Source of the DNA: an uncultured Ellagibacter sp.
GTDB lineage: Bacteria > Actinomycetota > Coriobacteriia > Coriobacteriales > Eggerthellaceae
Length of the DNA stretch: 49,231 nt
Direction: 5' to 3'
Assembly: GCF_934617235.1 (NCBI RefSeq)
Contig: NZ_CAKTTZ010000013.1
Location: 1 to 49,231 of the forward strand
Below the pieces are notes generated by a model that saw nothing but the letters and a program-made list of their open reading frames with translations, ran no database searches and had not been told where the DNA came from. Numbering within the stretch: the stretch's first letter is position 1; the number at the start of each line of letters is the position of its first letter. Shown here in pieces: positions 40,964-49,231 of the stretch. The translations under genes were made by a program, and so were the position numbers.

Positions 40964-42955
40964 ATGGCAAAGAAGGAAAAAGCTCTTGTCCAGGTGGAGC
41001 GGGACCGAGCGATGGATGAAAAGCTGAGCGAGGAGTTCGGCAATCAAGAAAAACGGGCTAGGCGAAAGAAGAACGTCCGCAGAGGTTGGTGCATCACTCT
41101 CGTTATCCTGCTGCTTTCCAGCTTGATTAATTGGGGAATCGTTACCGGAATGGGGAACGTCTCCATCGATCGCATCAAGCTGTCGGGAAACGATGGTGCC
41201 GAATTCAGCGGGTTGGTGTATCGTCCGCAAAATGCAACCGACGCCACCCCAGCTCCTGCTGTGCTCATGTATCACGGCAATGCGGGTAATGCTCGCAACC
41301 ACGAATCGTGGGCGATGGAGTTTGCGCGTCGTGGCTTCGTGGTGATTTCGATTGATCAATTCGGAGCCGGGAACTCGCAAGGGTATTTTGACGGCTCGAA
41401 AGAAGGCCCGCTCACGATGCGCTCGCTCGTGGATGAGGCGGAGCAGTTCTACGAGTACGCGCTTACCGTGCCCTATATCGACAAGGACAACATCATTGCT
41501 TCGGGCCACTCCATGGGCTGCACGTCTGCTGCAGGGGTGGGCGCTCTCAACAATGCAAAGGCAATCCTGCTCGCCTCTCCTGTGATTATGCTCGAGAAGG
41601 GAACCGCCTATTCTGACGCATGGAACAGCTACACGGGCGATGTTGCTGCGCTGATGGGCGCGGTTGAGCTTAAGGGCGACACTTACGACGAGAAAGCTGA
41701 GGCAGCGCAGAAATCTGCTCTTCCCATGTTGCAGAAGTATCCTGGTCAGGAGAATGCTGAGCGTATCGTGCCCGATCAGGTGTACGGGTCTTTTGCCGAG
41801 GGGAATGGTTTTATCTACCAGATCGAATACAACCGCATCCATGAGGCCGCATTCGTTAGCGATCAGACGATCGGAAATCTCCTCAAATATGGCCAGGAAG
41901 CCATTGGTGATGCTGTTCCCAATTATATCGATTCCTCTGATCAAATTTGGATGTATAAGGATTACAGCGGTTTGCTCGGAATCTTCGCATGGGCTGCGTT
42001 TGTTTTCGCGACTGCGCTGCTTTTAATTGAGGAAGTGCCCGCTTTCGCTTCGGTGCGCCGCCCGCTCGCCCGCAATGTCGGCTTCCGCGGCAAGGGCTTG
42101 GTTATTGCGACGCTGGTTGGACTCCTTGTTCCGTATCTGGTGATTAAGACGGACGCATTCGGCATCGTCGGTGGTCGTTTCTACGACAACCTTCGCGCAG
42201 CTGGTTTCAATTTGGGTTATTCCAACATGGGCTTCGGCGTCGTTGTCGGGCTGGCAATTGTGTGCACTATCGGCTGCCTTGTCTATATCCTCACCGAGCG
42301 TAAGAAGAAGGCACTGAAACCGTGCGATTTCGGAATCACACCTGCCGACTGGGGCGAGAAGGAAACTACGGGCGAAAAGGCGAAGGCTATCGCTGGCATG
42401 ATCGGCAAAAGCGCGCTGGTTGCCGCCCTCACGCTGCTAATCGGATTCCTCTACTTGCAGCTGCAGTCGACGATTCTGGGCACCGACTTCTATGCGTGGT
42501 TCTTCGGCGTCAAAGATCTTCCAGTGGTCAAGGTTCCTAACTACCTTAACTATTGGATCGTGTTCATCCTGTGCTTCGTTGTGCTGTCTATCGATATGAA
42601 CGTTATCCGTCGTCTGCCGACTACGGGAAACGAGACCAAAGACCTTATCATCGCAATGGCTGTAAACGTGGTCGTTGGCGTGACGATGGTGATTGTCATT
42701 GTGGCCGTGAAGTGGTTCCTGCAGACCATCGGCAGCCCCGCTGACACCAATTGGCTCTGGAACATGGGGCTCGATACCCAGCGTATTTGGGGTCTGCCTG
42801 TGGGTATGACCGTTGCCACTGCTGGTGCAACTTTCATTTACAAGAAGACTGGCAACCTGTGGCTGTGCGCCCTGCTCGTGGGTTCGGTCGCGTGCCTTAT
42901 GGGCTTGCTTTACGGCGGTACCCGCTTCCACTACCTGACCTTCTTCTATGGGTAG
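40964..42955 (+). CDS. Membrane protein with extracytoplasmic alpha/beta-hydrolase domain and C-terminal multi-TM region
   Basis: A 663-residue protein. A charged cytoplasmic N-terminus (1-40) precedes a membrane segment (42-60). An alpha/beta-hydrolase domain follows, with oxyanion-type HGNAGN (104-109), DQFGAGNSQG (131-140) and the nucleophile elbow GHSMG (181-185, Ser183). From about residue 325 there are seven or eight further membrane segments. The orientation inferred places the hydrolase outside the cytoplasm. Substrate and reaction are unknown; esterase, lipase-like or peptide cleavage are possible. AAAGGGGA supports the ATG at 40964. It is divergent from a 12-TM LuxR regulator and ends with a clear terminator. 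Confidence 0.85.
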   Translation: MAKKEKALVQVERDRAMDEKLSEEFGNQEKRARRKKNVRRGWCITLVILLLSSLINWGIVTGMGNVSIDRIKLSGNDGAEFSGLVYRPQNATDATPAPAVLMYHGNAGNARNHESWAMEFARRGFVVISIDQFGAGNSQGYFDGSKEGPLTMRSLVDEAEQFYEYALTVPYIDKDNIIASGHSMGCTSAAGVGALNNAKAILLASPVIMLEKGTAYSDAWNSYTGDVAALMGAVELKGDTYDEKAEAAQKSALPMLQKYPGQENAERIVPDQVYGSFAEGNGFIYQIEYNRIHEAAFVSDQTIGNLLKYGQEAIGDAVPNYIDSSDQIWMYKDYSGLLGIFAWAAFVFATALLLIEEVPAFASVRRPLARNVGFRGKGLVIATLVGLLVPYLVIKTDAFGIVGGRFYDNLRAAGFNLGYSNMGFGVVVGLAIVCTIGCLVYILTERKKKALKPCDFGITPADWGEKETTGEKAKAIAGMIGKSALVAALTLLIGFLYLQLQSTILGTDFYAWFFGVKDLPVVKVPNYLNYWIVFILCFVVLSIDMNVIRRLPTTGNETKDLIIAMAVNVVVGVTMVIVIVAVKWFLQTIGSPADTNWLWNMGLDTQRIWGLPVGMTVATAGATFIYKKTGNLWLCALLVGSVACLMGLLYGGTRFHYLTFFYG

Positions 42956-42995
42956 TATCCGAGCGTAGCTAGTCTCGCTCTTTGCTCTCCCTCCC

Positions 42996-43033
42996 ATGCG
43001 CCCGTGCGGTTATTGCGCGGGCGCATTTTATTT
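42996..43033 (+). terminator. Intrinsic terminator of the hydrolase gene
   Basis: ATGCGCCCG (42996-43004) pairs with CGGGCGCAT (43018-43026), followed by TTTTATTT. Confidence 0.9.
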
Positions 43034-43086
43034 GAAGTGGTAACCCGAGTTGAAACCCTGCGGTTTCGACAGCGTGGCGGTTGTCG

Positions 43087-43752
43087 CTATTTCTTACGCA
43101 GGCGATTGACGGGGTGCATCTGGAGCCCGTGGACAAGCGCTTCGTAGGGCATGTTCCAAAATGGGTTCACCCTGTCGTCGAGAAGGTTGTCGGCGTCGCC
43201 TGGATGAGCTAGGGCGTATCGCAGGATGCTTGACAGATGCCCCACAAGCATCGTCGCCATAAAATCGAAAGTTGGCGCAGGGAGGTAGCGTCCACCCAGG
43301 ATAAACCGAATATCGGCTTCGATTGCCGGCCTGTAGAGCTCGCTGAAAAGCGTTTCGAACTCGGGCTCGCCGACAGCGAAGACCTTGCGGTAGAACGGCT
43401 CATCTTTGAGGACGCATTCCACGAGTGCTCGGTAGAATGCTGAGAAGTCGAGCGTTCTTGCGCCGATCTCGACGTGGGTATAGTAAGGGAGCATCTCGGT
43501 CGGTGCGGTCGCATTAAGTGGAGCGGATATCAGGTCGCACTTGTCGATGCGCGATGCAAGCACAAAAGCCAAATCGACGCGGAATTTGTAGAGTGCAACC
43601 TCGTATTTGTTCGCAAAGTGATAATAGAACGTGTTGCGATTGATGCCGAGCTTGTCGATGAGCGTTGCGACGCGAACTTTGCGCAAGGAATCGCTTCTCA
43701 CCATATCGGCGAATGCGTCGACAATTTCTTGCTTGGTGTCCGGTGCGGCCAT
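43087..43752 (-). CDS. TetR/AcrR family transcriptional regulator
   Basis: A 221-residue regulator. The N-terminal helix-turn-helix (about 23-52) reads KVRVATLIDKLGINRNTFYYHFANKYEV, typical of TetR, and the remaining 165 residues form a helical ligand/dimer domain. AAAGGAG six bases upstream of the ATG at 43752 fixes the start; an in-frame extension of 70 residues upstream has no support. It is divergent from the CoA-transferase/dehydratase operon, with GACAA/TTGTC half-sites in between, so it probably senses a substrate or CoA intermediate of that pathway. Confidence 0.88.
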   Translation of the reverse strand: MAAPDTKQEIVDAFADMVRSDSLRKVRVATLIDKLGINRNTFYYHFANKYEVALYKFRVDLAFVLASRIDKCDLISAPLNATAPTEMLPYYTHVEIGARTLDFSAFYRALVECVLKDEPFYRKVFAVGEPEFETLFSELYRPAIEADIRFILGGRYLPAPTFDFMATMLVGHLSSILRYALAHPGDADNLLDDRVNPFWNMPYEALVHGLQMHPVNRLRKK

Positions 43753-44261
43753 GCCCGATCTCCTTTCATGCTGCCTAAAGTCTATCAGGAAAAACACGCG
43801 GAAACGACGGTTGCCCTCATGAATCGATGGACAGTTCGGCAGTTTGCCTATTTTCGATGATGACATGAGACTCGATAATAAAAACGAGAGGGGGATGGAG
43901 TGCACATCTGTCCGAATGCTGCACTTAGGCGCGTTCAACCTCTTCTCTCCTTGCGGCCTCAATGCGCCGCCTTTCCCTTCGAGTCCGCTTCGATTTTAGT
44001 GGCGTGCGGAGTGGTCATCGAGGGCCCTCAAGGAATTCCCTTCGTCTTCTTGTTGGGGAGTTATCCCGAATTCTACGCCACCAGGGTTGCGCCCGCGAAA
44101 TGCATCGCGGGCGCACTTGTCTTTGCGGGCTCTCGTTTCTAGTTTCTTGGTATATGGACAAAAACCAATATTGTCTATTAATAAATGAGCGAAATCTTCG
44201 GACAATAAATCTGTATTAAGCGCGACCCTATCGTGCTGCGCACGACCGACAAGGAGGAAAC
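43753..44261. promoter_or_regulatory. Divergent control region of the TetR gene and the acyl-CoA operon
   Basis: There is no convincing gene in these 509 bases. A perfect hairpin GCGCCCGCGA/TCGCGGGCGC (44089-44098, 44105-44114) precedes an A+T-rich stretch with half-sites GACAA (44157-44161), TTGTC (44171-44175) and GACAA (44201-44205), and TTGGT/ACCAA (44147-44151, 44164-44168). These are candidate operators close to the operon start. A short frame at 43893 after a GAGGGGG tract is too weak to call. Confidence 0.45.
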
Positions 44262-45506
44262 ATGGAAGACGCCAAGCGTCCGCTCGAAGGAATAAAGGTT
44301 CTCGAGATGGCAACGTTCATCGCGGTTCCGGCTGTTGGCCGCATCTTGGCCGACTTGGGTGCCGAAGTCGTGAAAATCGAGTCTGCGAAGGGTGATAACC
44401 TTCGCTTCACCGCTCCTAACGAGGGCCGCCCGTCAGACCCGCACGAGGACATCAACTTCGATTTGGAAAACTCCGGCAAAAAGGGCATCGTCGTCGACTT
44501 GCGCACCGACAAGGGGCGCGAGGTTCTCTTCAAGTTGCTCGACGAAGCCGATGTCTTTCTCACCAATTGGCGTCCTCAGGCGCTTGCTCGCAAGAATCTC
44601 ACCTACGAAGATCTTAAAGGTCGCTACCCGAGCCTCGTTTACGCCAGCCTTACCGGCTATGGCGAGAAGGGTCCCGATAAGGACCTTCCCGGATTCGACT
44701 ACACGGCGTTCTTTGCGCGTAGCGGCTGGTCGGGCTCTCTTTATCAGAAGGGCACCGTGCCGTCTAACCTCATCCCCGCAATCGGCGACCATCAGGGCGC
44801 ACTTGCTTTGACCGTCGGCGTGCTCGCGGCGCTCTTCCGCGCCAAGATGACCGGCAAAGGCGAGAAGGTCACCACGAATCTTCTGCATACCGCTGTGTGG
44901 GTGCAGTCCTTCCAGATTCAGGGTGCGCAGTACGGCAGCGAGTTCGGCGGTGTCAGCTATCCGTTCGACCGTCGCGATAACCAGCTGCCCTATCAGCCTG
45001 CCGTTCAGACGAAAGACGATCGATTCCTGCAGGTCATGGGGCCGAATTTCGACATCTATTACCCGCTCATCCTGAAGGCGATTGATCGCGAGGACGTGCT
45101 TTCCGACCCGGTTTTGAGCGACCAGAAGGAAATGATCCGCACGGGCCGCGTCGGCGAGGCTTACGACATCATCCAAGCCGGCTTCAAGGCGAAGACCGCC
45201 AAGGAGTGGGAGCCGATCCTCACCGAGCTGGACATCCCGTTTGCGCTTTGCCAAACCTACGACGAAGTCATCAACGATGAGCAGGCGTGGGCGAACGACG
45301 TATTCTGCAAAGTTGACTATCCGCGTGGCGAGAAGGCCATGGTTCGTCCTCCGATCGACTTTGAGGAAACGCCTCTTCCGCCGTACGAAAAGGCGCCCCT
45401 GCTTGGTGCTGACACCGTAGCCGTTCTGTCCGATCTTGGCTACACCGACGAGGAAATCAAGTCGATGGTCGACGACAAGACCGTTGGCGTGTGGGAAGAG
45501 AAATAG
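44262..45506 (+). CDS. Class III (CaiB/BaiF family) CoA-transferase
   Basis: A 414-residue enzyme moving CoA between carboxylic acids. The CaiB fold is evident: LEGIKVLEMATFIAVPAVGRILADLGAEVVKIE at the N-terminus, SGKKGIVVDLRTDKGREV, and the catalytic Asp146 in GFDYTAF, where the carboxylate forms an acyl-anhydride intermediate. It probably activates a 2-hydroxy acid, as FldA-type enzymes do for phenyllactate; the substrate is not deducible. AAGGAGGAAAC upstream of the ATG is a near-ideal ribosome-binding site. First gene of the dehydratase operon. Confidence 0.93.
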   Translation: MEDAKRPLEGIKVLEMATFIAVPAVGRILADLGAEVVKIESAKGDNLRFTAPNEGRPSDPHEDINFDLENSGKKGIVVDLRTDKGREVLFKLLDEADVFLTNWRPQALARKNLTYEDLKGRYPSLVYASLTGYGEKGPDKDLPGFDYTAFFARSGWSGSLYQKGTVPSNLIPAIGDHQGALALTVGVLAALFRAKMTGKGEKVTTNLLHTAVWVQSFQIQGAQYGSEFGGVSYPFDRRDNQLPYQPAVQTKDDRFLQVMGPNFDIYYPLILKAIDREDVLSDPVLSDQKEMIRTGRVGEAYDIIQAGFKAKTAKEWEPILTELDIPFALCQTYDEVINDEQAWANDVFCKVDYPRGEKAMVRPPIDFEETPLPPYEKAPLLGADTVAVLSDLGYTDEEIKSMVDDKTVGVWEEK

Positions 45507-45516
45507 GGGGGATCTC

Positions 45517-46749
45517 ATGGTTCAGTTGGAGCCGGCGAAAAGCCTGGCCGGGCGAGTGTTGGCCGAAGTTGCCAACGACGTGTATGAAAATGCTATCAAG
45601 GCGAAGGAGCGGGGCGAGAAGGTCGGCTGGATCTCCTCGAACTTCCCTCAGGAGATTCCGACCACGTTGGGCATCCCTTGCGTCTACCCGGAAAGCCAGG
45701 CGGCTGCGATTTCCGCGAAGGGCGCTGGTCAGGAGATGTGCGAGCATGCGGAAGGTGAACTCGGCTTTTCCAACGACATCTGCGCGTACTCGCGTATCAG
45801 CATGGCGTACGCCGACCTTGCCAAATGCCCTAACGGCGAGCGCGAGATGCCGCTTCCCGATTTCGTTTTGTGCTGCAACAACATCTGCGACTGCATGCTC
45901 AAATGGTACGAGAACCTCGGCAAGATGCTCGATGTCCCCGTCATTGTGATTGACGTTCCCTTCAACAACAAGTACGACGTTGACCGCAAGCGCATCGACT
46001 ACATCGGTGCTCAGTTCCGCGATGCCATCGCGCAGCTCGAGGAGATCACGAACAAGAAGTGGGACGAGGAGAAGTTCGAGGAGGTCTGCAGGGTATCCGG
46101 CCGAATCGGCGAGGAGTGGCTTAAGGCGACCAAGCATCTCAACTACAAGCCGGCCCCCTACAAGGGCTTCGACTTGTTCAACCACATGGCGGTGGCGACC
46201 ATGGCGCGAGGCCAGCAGCGCTCGCTCGACGCGTTCATCGAGTTCAACAAGGAGTGCGAGCAATTCATCCGCGAGCACAAGTCCACGTTTAAGGGCGAGG
46301 AGAAGCATCGTGTCATGTTCGAGGGCATCGCGTGCTGGCCGTATCTGCGCGTGACGTTCTCCACGATGAAGGACCTTGGCATCAACGTGACCTCCTGCGT
46401 GTACGGACCGTCTTTCGCTTTCCAGTACAGCAACTTCGATGAATTGATGGAAGCCTACGCCTCTGTTCCCAACTCCATCAATCTTGAGCGCTCGACCGAG
46501 CTTCGCGAGCGTCTTTGCCTCGAGGGCAAAGTCGATGGGGGCCTTGTCCACATCAACCGCTCTTGCAAGATGTGGTCCGCCACGATGCCGGAGATGGCTC
46601 GTCGCATCAGCAACGACTTGAACATCCCCGTCGTCACCTTCGACGGCGACCAGTCCGACCCGCGCAACTTCAGTGAGGAGCAATACATCACGCGCGTCCA
46701 GGGTCTCGCCGAGATTATGGAAGCGAATGCGAAGAAGGGTGAGCAATAA
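45517..46749 (+). CDS. 2-hydroxyacyl-CoA dehydratase, alpha-type subunit
   Basis: A 410-residue subunit of the oxygen-sensitive dehydratase (HgdA/FldB/HadB-like) removing water from a 2-hydroxyacyl-CoA by a ketyl-radical mechanism. Family features are GWISSNFPQEIPTTLGIPCVYPE, the cysteine region FVLCCNNICDCMLKWYENLG (Cys119, 120, 124, 126) that supplies cluster ligands, and VPFNNKYDVD. The ATG at 45517, 10 bases after the CoA-transferase stop, has GGGGG upstream. Its TAA overlaps the next ATG as TAATG, so the two subunits are made together. Confidence 0.94.
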   Translation: MVQLEPAKSLAGRVLAEVANDVYENAIKAKERGEKVGWISSNFPQEIPTTLGIPCVYPESQAAAISAKGAGQEMCEHAEGELGFSNDICAYSRISMAYADLAKCPNGEREMPLPDFVLCCNNICDCMLKWYENLGKMLDVPVIVIDVPFNNKYDVDRKRIDYIGAQFRDAIAQLEEITNKKWDEEKFEEVCRVSGRIGEEWLKATKHLNYKPAPYKGFDLFNHMAVATMARGQQRSLDAFIEFNKECEQFIREHKSTFKGEEKHRVMFEGIACWPYLRVTFSTMKDLGINVTSCVYGPSFAFQYSNFDELMEAYASVPNSINLERSTELRERLCLEGKVDGGLVHINRSCKMWSATMPEMARRISNDLNIPVVTFDGDQSDPRNFSEEQYITRVQGLAEIMEANAKKGEQ

Positions 46750-47879
46750 TGGCTACGATCAGTGAAATCATCTCCCAGCTTTCCGAGGTTGCAGCCCATC
46801 CCGAAGCTGAGCTTAACCGTCATCTGGCTGCTGATAAGAAGGTCATCGGTGTTGGCCCGTACTATGTGCCCGAAGAGCTCGTCTATGCGGCGGGGGCCAT
46901 TCCGTTCGGCGTGTGGGGCCGCATGGGCACAGCGACTGAGGCCCGCAAGTACTTTCCGCCGTTCTACTGCTCCATTTGCCAGATGACGCTGGAGATGGGC
47001 TTGAACCACGAGCTCGATAAGCTCTCGGGTTTCATGACCGCGGCGCTGTGCGACACACAGCGCGGTTTCTCGCAGAACTTCCGCGTCGGCGTTACTCAGG
47101 TTCCGATGATTTTCGTCTCGCAGCCCCAGAACCGCGCGACGAAGGCTGGTTTCGACTATGCGGTAAGCTCTTATCGCGAGCTTAAGACCCAAGTGGGCGA
47201 GGCGTGCGATGCCATCATCGACGACGCCGACCTTACTGAGGCGATCAAGCTCTACAACGAATGGCGCGCTGCCATGCGCACGTTCGTGAAGCTTGCGGGC
47301 GAGCGTCCTGCTCTCGTTAGCGTTTCCGCTCGCAACGACGTTGTGAACGCGGGCTACTACATGGACAAGGCGGAGCATCTTGCGAAGGTCAACGAGCTGA
47401 ACGGCCTTCTTGCGGCAGAGGCTGCAAATACTGACGGATTCTCGAAGATCGTCCTTTCCGGCATCTTCTACGATATTCCTGCCATCAAAGAGATGCTCGA
47501 CGAGAACAAATACGCCATCGTGGCCGACGACATCGCGAAGGAGTCGCGAGCCTTCTCGCTGCAGGTTCCCGAGGACGGCGACCCCATCGAGGGGCTTGCG
47601 CTTGGCTACTGCGAGCTGAAGAACGACTCGATTCTCTACGACGCTGAGAAATCTCATATTTCGCACGTGGTCGACATCGCTAAGGAAAGCGGCGCGCAGG
47701 GCGTTGTGCTCTTGCTGGCAAAGTTCTGCGACCCTGAGGAATTCGACGCGCCCCTGCTGGCCAAGGAGTGCCGCAATGCGGGCCTGCCGATCGTCCAAAT
47801 CGAGGTGGACCAGTCGGCTGAAAGCTACGAGCAGGCGCGTACCCAACTCGAAACGTTCAAGGAGCTTCTCGGCGCCTAA
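46749..47879 (+). CDS. 2-hydroxyacyl-CoA dehydratase, beta-type subunit
   Basis: A 376-residue partner subunit (HgdB/FldC/HadC-like). It carries GVGPYYVPEELVYAAGAIPFGVWG and cluster ligands in FYCSICQMTLEMGLNHEL (Cys74, Cys77), and LLLAKFCDPEEFDAPLL with IVQIEVDQS near the C-terminus, as in the family. Together with the preceding subunit it forms the heterodimer that binds a [4Fe-4S] cluster and the substrate. The start overlaps the upstream stop by one base. An acyl-CoA dehydrogenase follows 49 bases later. Confidence 0.94.
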   Translation: MATISEIISQLSEVAAHPEAELNRHLAADKKVIGVGPYYVPEELVYAAGAIPFGVWGRMGTATEARKYFPPFYCSICQMTLEMGLNHELDKLSGFMTAALCDTQRGFSQNFRVGVTQVPMIFVSQPQNRATKAGFDYAVSSYRELKTQVGEACDAIIDDADLTEAIKLYNEWRAAMRTFVKLAGERPALVSVSARNDVVNAGYYMDKAEHLAKVNELNGLLAAEAANTDGFSKIVLSGIFYDIPAIKEMLDENKYAIVADDIAKESRAFSLQVPEDGDPIEGLALGYCELKNDSILYDAEKSHISHVVDIAKESGAQGVVLLLAKFCDPEEFDAPLLAKECRNAGLPIVQIEVDQSAESYEQARTQLETFKELLGA

Positions 47880-47928
47880 AGAGGGCTTATGGTCGGTTCG
47901 CCGATGCATTTGAAGAAAGGAAACGACA

Positions 47929-49086
47929 ATGGATTTTAGCTACACCGACGAGCAGGAGCTCTTAGTCGATAGCATCAAAGAATTCTGCGAGCGCTTCTTC
48001 ACTGAAGCGAAGATTCGCGACATGTACGAGAAGGAGTCGATGAGCGACGAACTTATCCAGGAGTATCTCGAGGCGGGCTTCGGCCTGATGGGCATCCCCG
48101 AGGAGCTGGGCGGCATTCCCTGCGACATGCAGACGCTCGGGCTGCTCACCGAGGAGTTCGCGCACTATTCCGGCGTTATCACGCCGCTTCTCAACAACAC
48201 GCTCGCCATGCGCGACCTTATCGATTTCGGTTCCGAAGAGCAAGTCGCCGAGGCGATGGAGGCTTACTGCGAGACGGGCAAGCCGACGTTCTCGCTTGGT
48301 TTCTCCGAGCCTGCGGCCGGATCCGACAACATGAACATGTCCTGCGTCACCAAGAAGCAGGCTGATGGGACGTACCTTCTGAACGGGCAGAAAACGTGGG
48401 TTACCCAGGGGGCTGCTTTCCCGAACATCCTCGTTGTCTCCAAGGACGAGGACCCGTCCCGCGAGAACAAGGGCATGTCGATGTGGCTTGTTCCCCTCGA
48501 GACGAAGGGCCTGACCACAGCGCCGCTTCACAAGATCGGCCAGCAGATCATGCCGTTCTGCGAGGTCTACTTCGACGACGTTGTCCTGACCGAGGACATG
48601 CGCGTCGGCGAAGAGGGGCAGGGCTTCTACAACCTTATGAAAAACTTCGAGACGGAGCGCTGCCTGATCGTCGCACAGGCCATCGGCGTCGCGCAGGCTG
48701 CGATGGACGACGCTGCCGCGTACGTGTCCGAGCGCATGACCTTTGGCAAGCCGCTCGCCAACTATCAGCTCATCCAACTCAAGCTGGTCGAGATGGAAAC
48801 GGCGATCCAGAACTCCCGCAACATGCTCTACAAGACGTTATGGAAGATGGACAACGGAGAGTCCGTCCGCATCGACTCGGCGCTGCTCAAGCGCTATGCG
48901 TGCCAGGAGGCGACTAAGGTCGCGTCCGAGGCGATGCAGATTTACGGCGGGCTTGGCTTTACCACGGAGACGCGCCTTGGACGCCTGTGGGCCGACCTTC
49001 GAGGGTTCCAAATCGCAGGCGGAACCGACGAGATCATGGTCTACATCGCCGGTCGTCAGCTTGCCAAGCAATACGCCCGCAAGTAG
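47929..49086 (+). CDS. Acyl-CoA dehydrogenase
   Basis: A 385-residue FAD enzyme, probably reducing the enoyl-CoA made by the dehydratase. It shows FSEPAAGSDNMNMSC and NGQKTWVTQGA (FAD/substrate strands), RMTFGKPLANYQ, QIYGGLGFTTE and the C-terminal AGGTDEIM. In short-chain enzymes the last motif is YEGTxEI with the catalytic Glu; here that Glu is Gly. A Glu (243) instead stands in FETERCLI, at the helix-G position used by long-chain and isovaleryl enzymes. AAAGGAAA precedes the ATG. Its role in this operon is inferred from related reductive amino-acid pathways. Confidence 0.94.
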   Translation: MDFSYTDEQELLVDSIKEFCERFFTEAKIRDMYEKESMSDELIQEYLEAGFGLMGIPEELGGIPCDMQTLGLLTEEFAHYSGVITPLLNNTLAMRDLIDFGSEEQVAEAMEAYCETGKPTFSLGFSEPAAGSDNMNMSCVTKKQADGTYLLNGQKTWVTQGAAFPNILVVSKDEDPSRENKGMSMWLVPLETKGLTTAPLHKIGQQIMPFCEVYFDDVVLTEDMRVGEEGQGFYNLMKNFETERCLIVAQAIGVAQAAMDDAAAYVSERMTFGKPLANYQLIQLKLVEMETAIQNSRNMLYKTLWKMDNGESVRIDSALLKRYACQEATKVASEAMQIYGGLGFTTETRLGRLWADLRGFQIAGGTDEIMVYIAGRQLAKQYARK

Positions 49087-49102
49087 CCTAAGGGGGACGG
49101 TC

Positions 49103-49231
49103 ATGGCGGGAGAGCTTTTCTTGGGAATAGATGTCGGGTCGACGGCTTCGAAATGCGTCGTCATTGACGTTGACGGCGCGGTTCGCGGTAGGGGAATCTT
49201 TCCGTCCGGCGCCGGGACGCGGGGTCCGCAG
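49103..49231 (+). CDS. 2-hydroxyacyl-CoA dehydratase activator (BadF/BadG/HgdC ATPase), 5' end only
   Basis: Only the first 43 codons lie in the window. The opening reads LFLGIDVGSTASKCVVIDVDG, the phosphate-1 loop of the ASKHA-type activator ATPases that use ATP and a [4Fe-4S] cluster to inject one electron into the dehydratase. GGGGGAC lies upstream of the ATG, 16 bases after the acyl-CoA dehydrogenase stop. It completes a CoA-transferase/dehydratase/reductase/activator operon that continues beyond the window. Confidence 0.9.
   Translation, partial: MAGELFLGIDVGSTASKCVVIDVDGAVRGRGIFPSGAGTRGPQ

Noticed and set aside
43893..44001. 34-codon frame after a GAGGGGG tract between the TetR gene and the CoA-transferase
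   Set aside because: The ATG directly abuts the purine tract, the peptide has no motif, and several other random frames overlap it.

Overview
The window comes from a G+C-rich actinobacterium of the class Coriobacteriia, most likely the family Eggerthellaceae (Slackia/Eggerthella-like). This is inferred from gene content: a LuxR regulator with an N-terminal multi-TM half (a large family in these gut anaerobes), a short-type SRP RNA, a MobB-MobA fusion beside a polyferredoxin-like protein, and an oxygen-sensitive 2-hydroxyacyl-CoA dehydratase cluster. No tRNA, rRNA, CRISPR array, IS element or prophage gene was found.

Layout. 1-2.3 kb: aspS, then a 353-base gap holding an exceptionally long stem-loop and two further hairpins. 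2.3-7.8 kb: rlmI, then a compact cassette of a zinc-ribbon membrane protein, a DUF5685 protein, a J-domain protein and a short Hsp70. 7.8-8.1 kb: a gene-free gap packed with perfect inverted repeats. 8.1-10.4 kb: a radical SAM protein divergent from a TetR regulator. 10.5-15.1 kb: SRP RNA, a DedA protein, and the dnaX-ybaB-recR replication/repair operon, closed by a clear terminator. 15.1-16.4 kb: a 1.2-kb non-coding stretch with a REP-like hairpin and a 26-bp inverted-repeat element. 16.4-19 kb: mobBA fusion and an iron-sulfur protein. 19-21.7 kb: a polar amino-acid ABC importer (lipoprotein, permease, ATPase). 22-23.6 kb: an HtrA-type membrane protease with a textbook terminator.

23.7-34.5 kb carries the classic pyrH-frr-uppS-cdsA-dxr-rseP string for translation recycling, undecaprenyl carrier, phospholipid and isoprenoid synthesis. 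It is interrupted between dxr and rseP by a 4.6-kb gene on the opposite strand encoding a sortase-anchored surface protein with eight DUF11-like repeats. The site-2 protease carries an inserted winged-helix-like segment and lacks a PDZ domain. 34.5-39.2 kb: a HAD hydrolase, a PF06541-type membrane protein, metA (acetyl-type signature) with a small overlapping gene, and rplM-rpsI.

39.3-43 kb: a 12-TM LuxR regulator divergent from a membrane alpha/beta-hydrolase. 43.1-49.2 kb: a TetR regulator divergent from a five-gene set (class III CoA-transferase, two 2-hydroxyacyl-CoA dehydratase subunits, acyl-CoA dehydrogenase, and the start of the ATP-dependent activator). Together these could convert a 2-hydroxy acid, as its CoA ester, to an enoyl-CoA and then to the saturated acid, a Stickland-like reductive branch. 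The substrate is not determinable here. The most unusual signals are the structured intergenic elements, the wHTH-bearing site-2 protease, the surface-protein insertion with its overlapping leader ORF, and the Hsp70/J/DUF5685 cassette.
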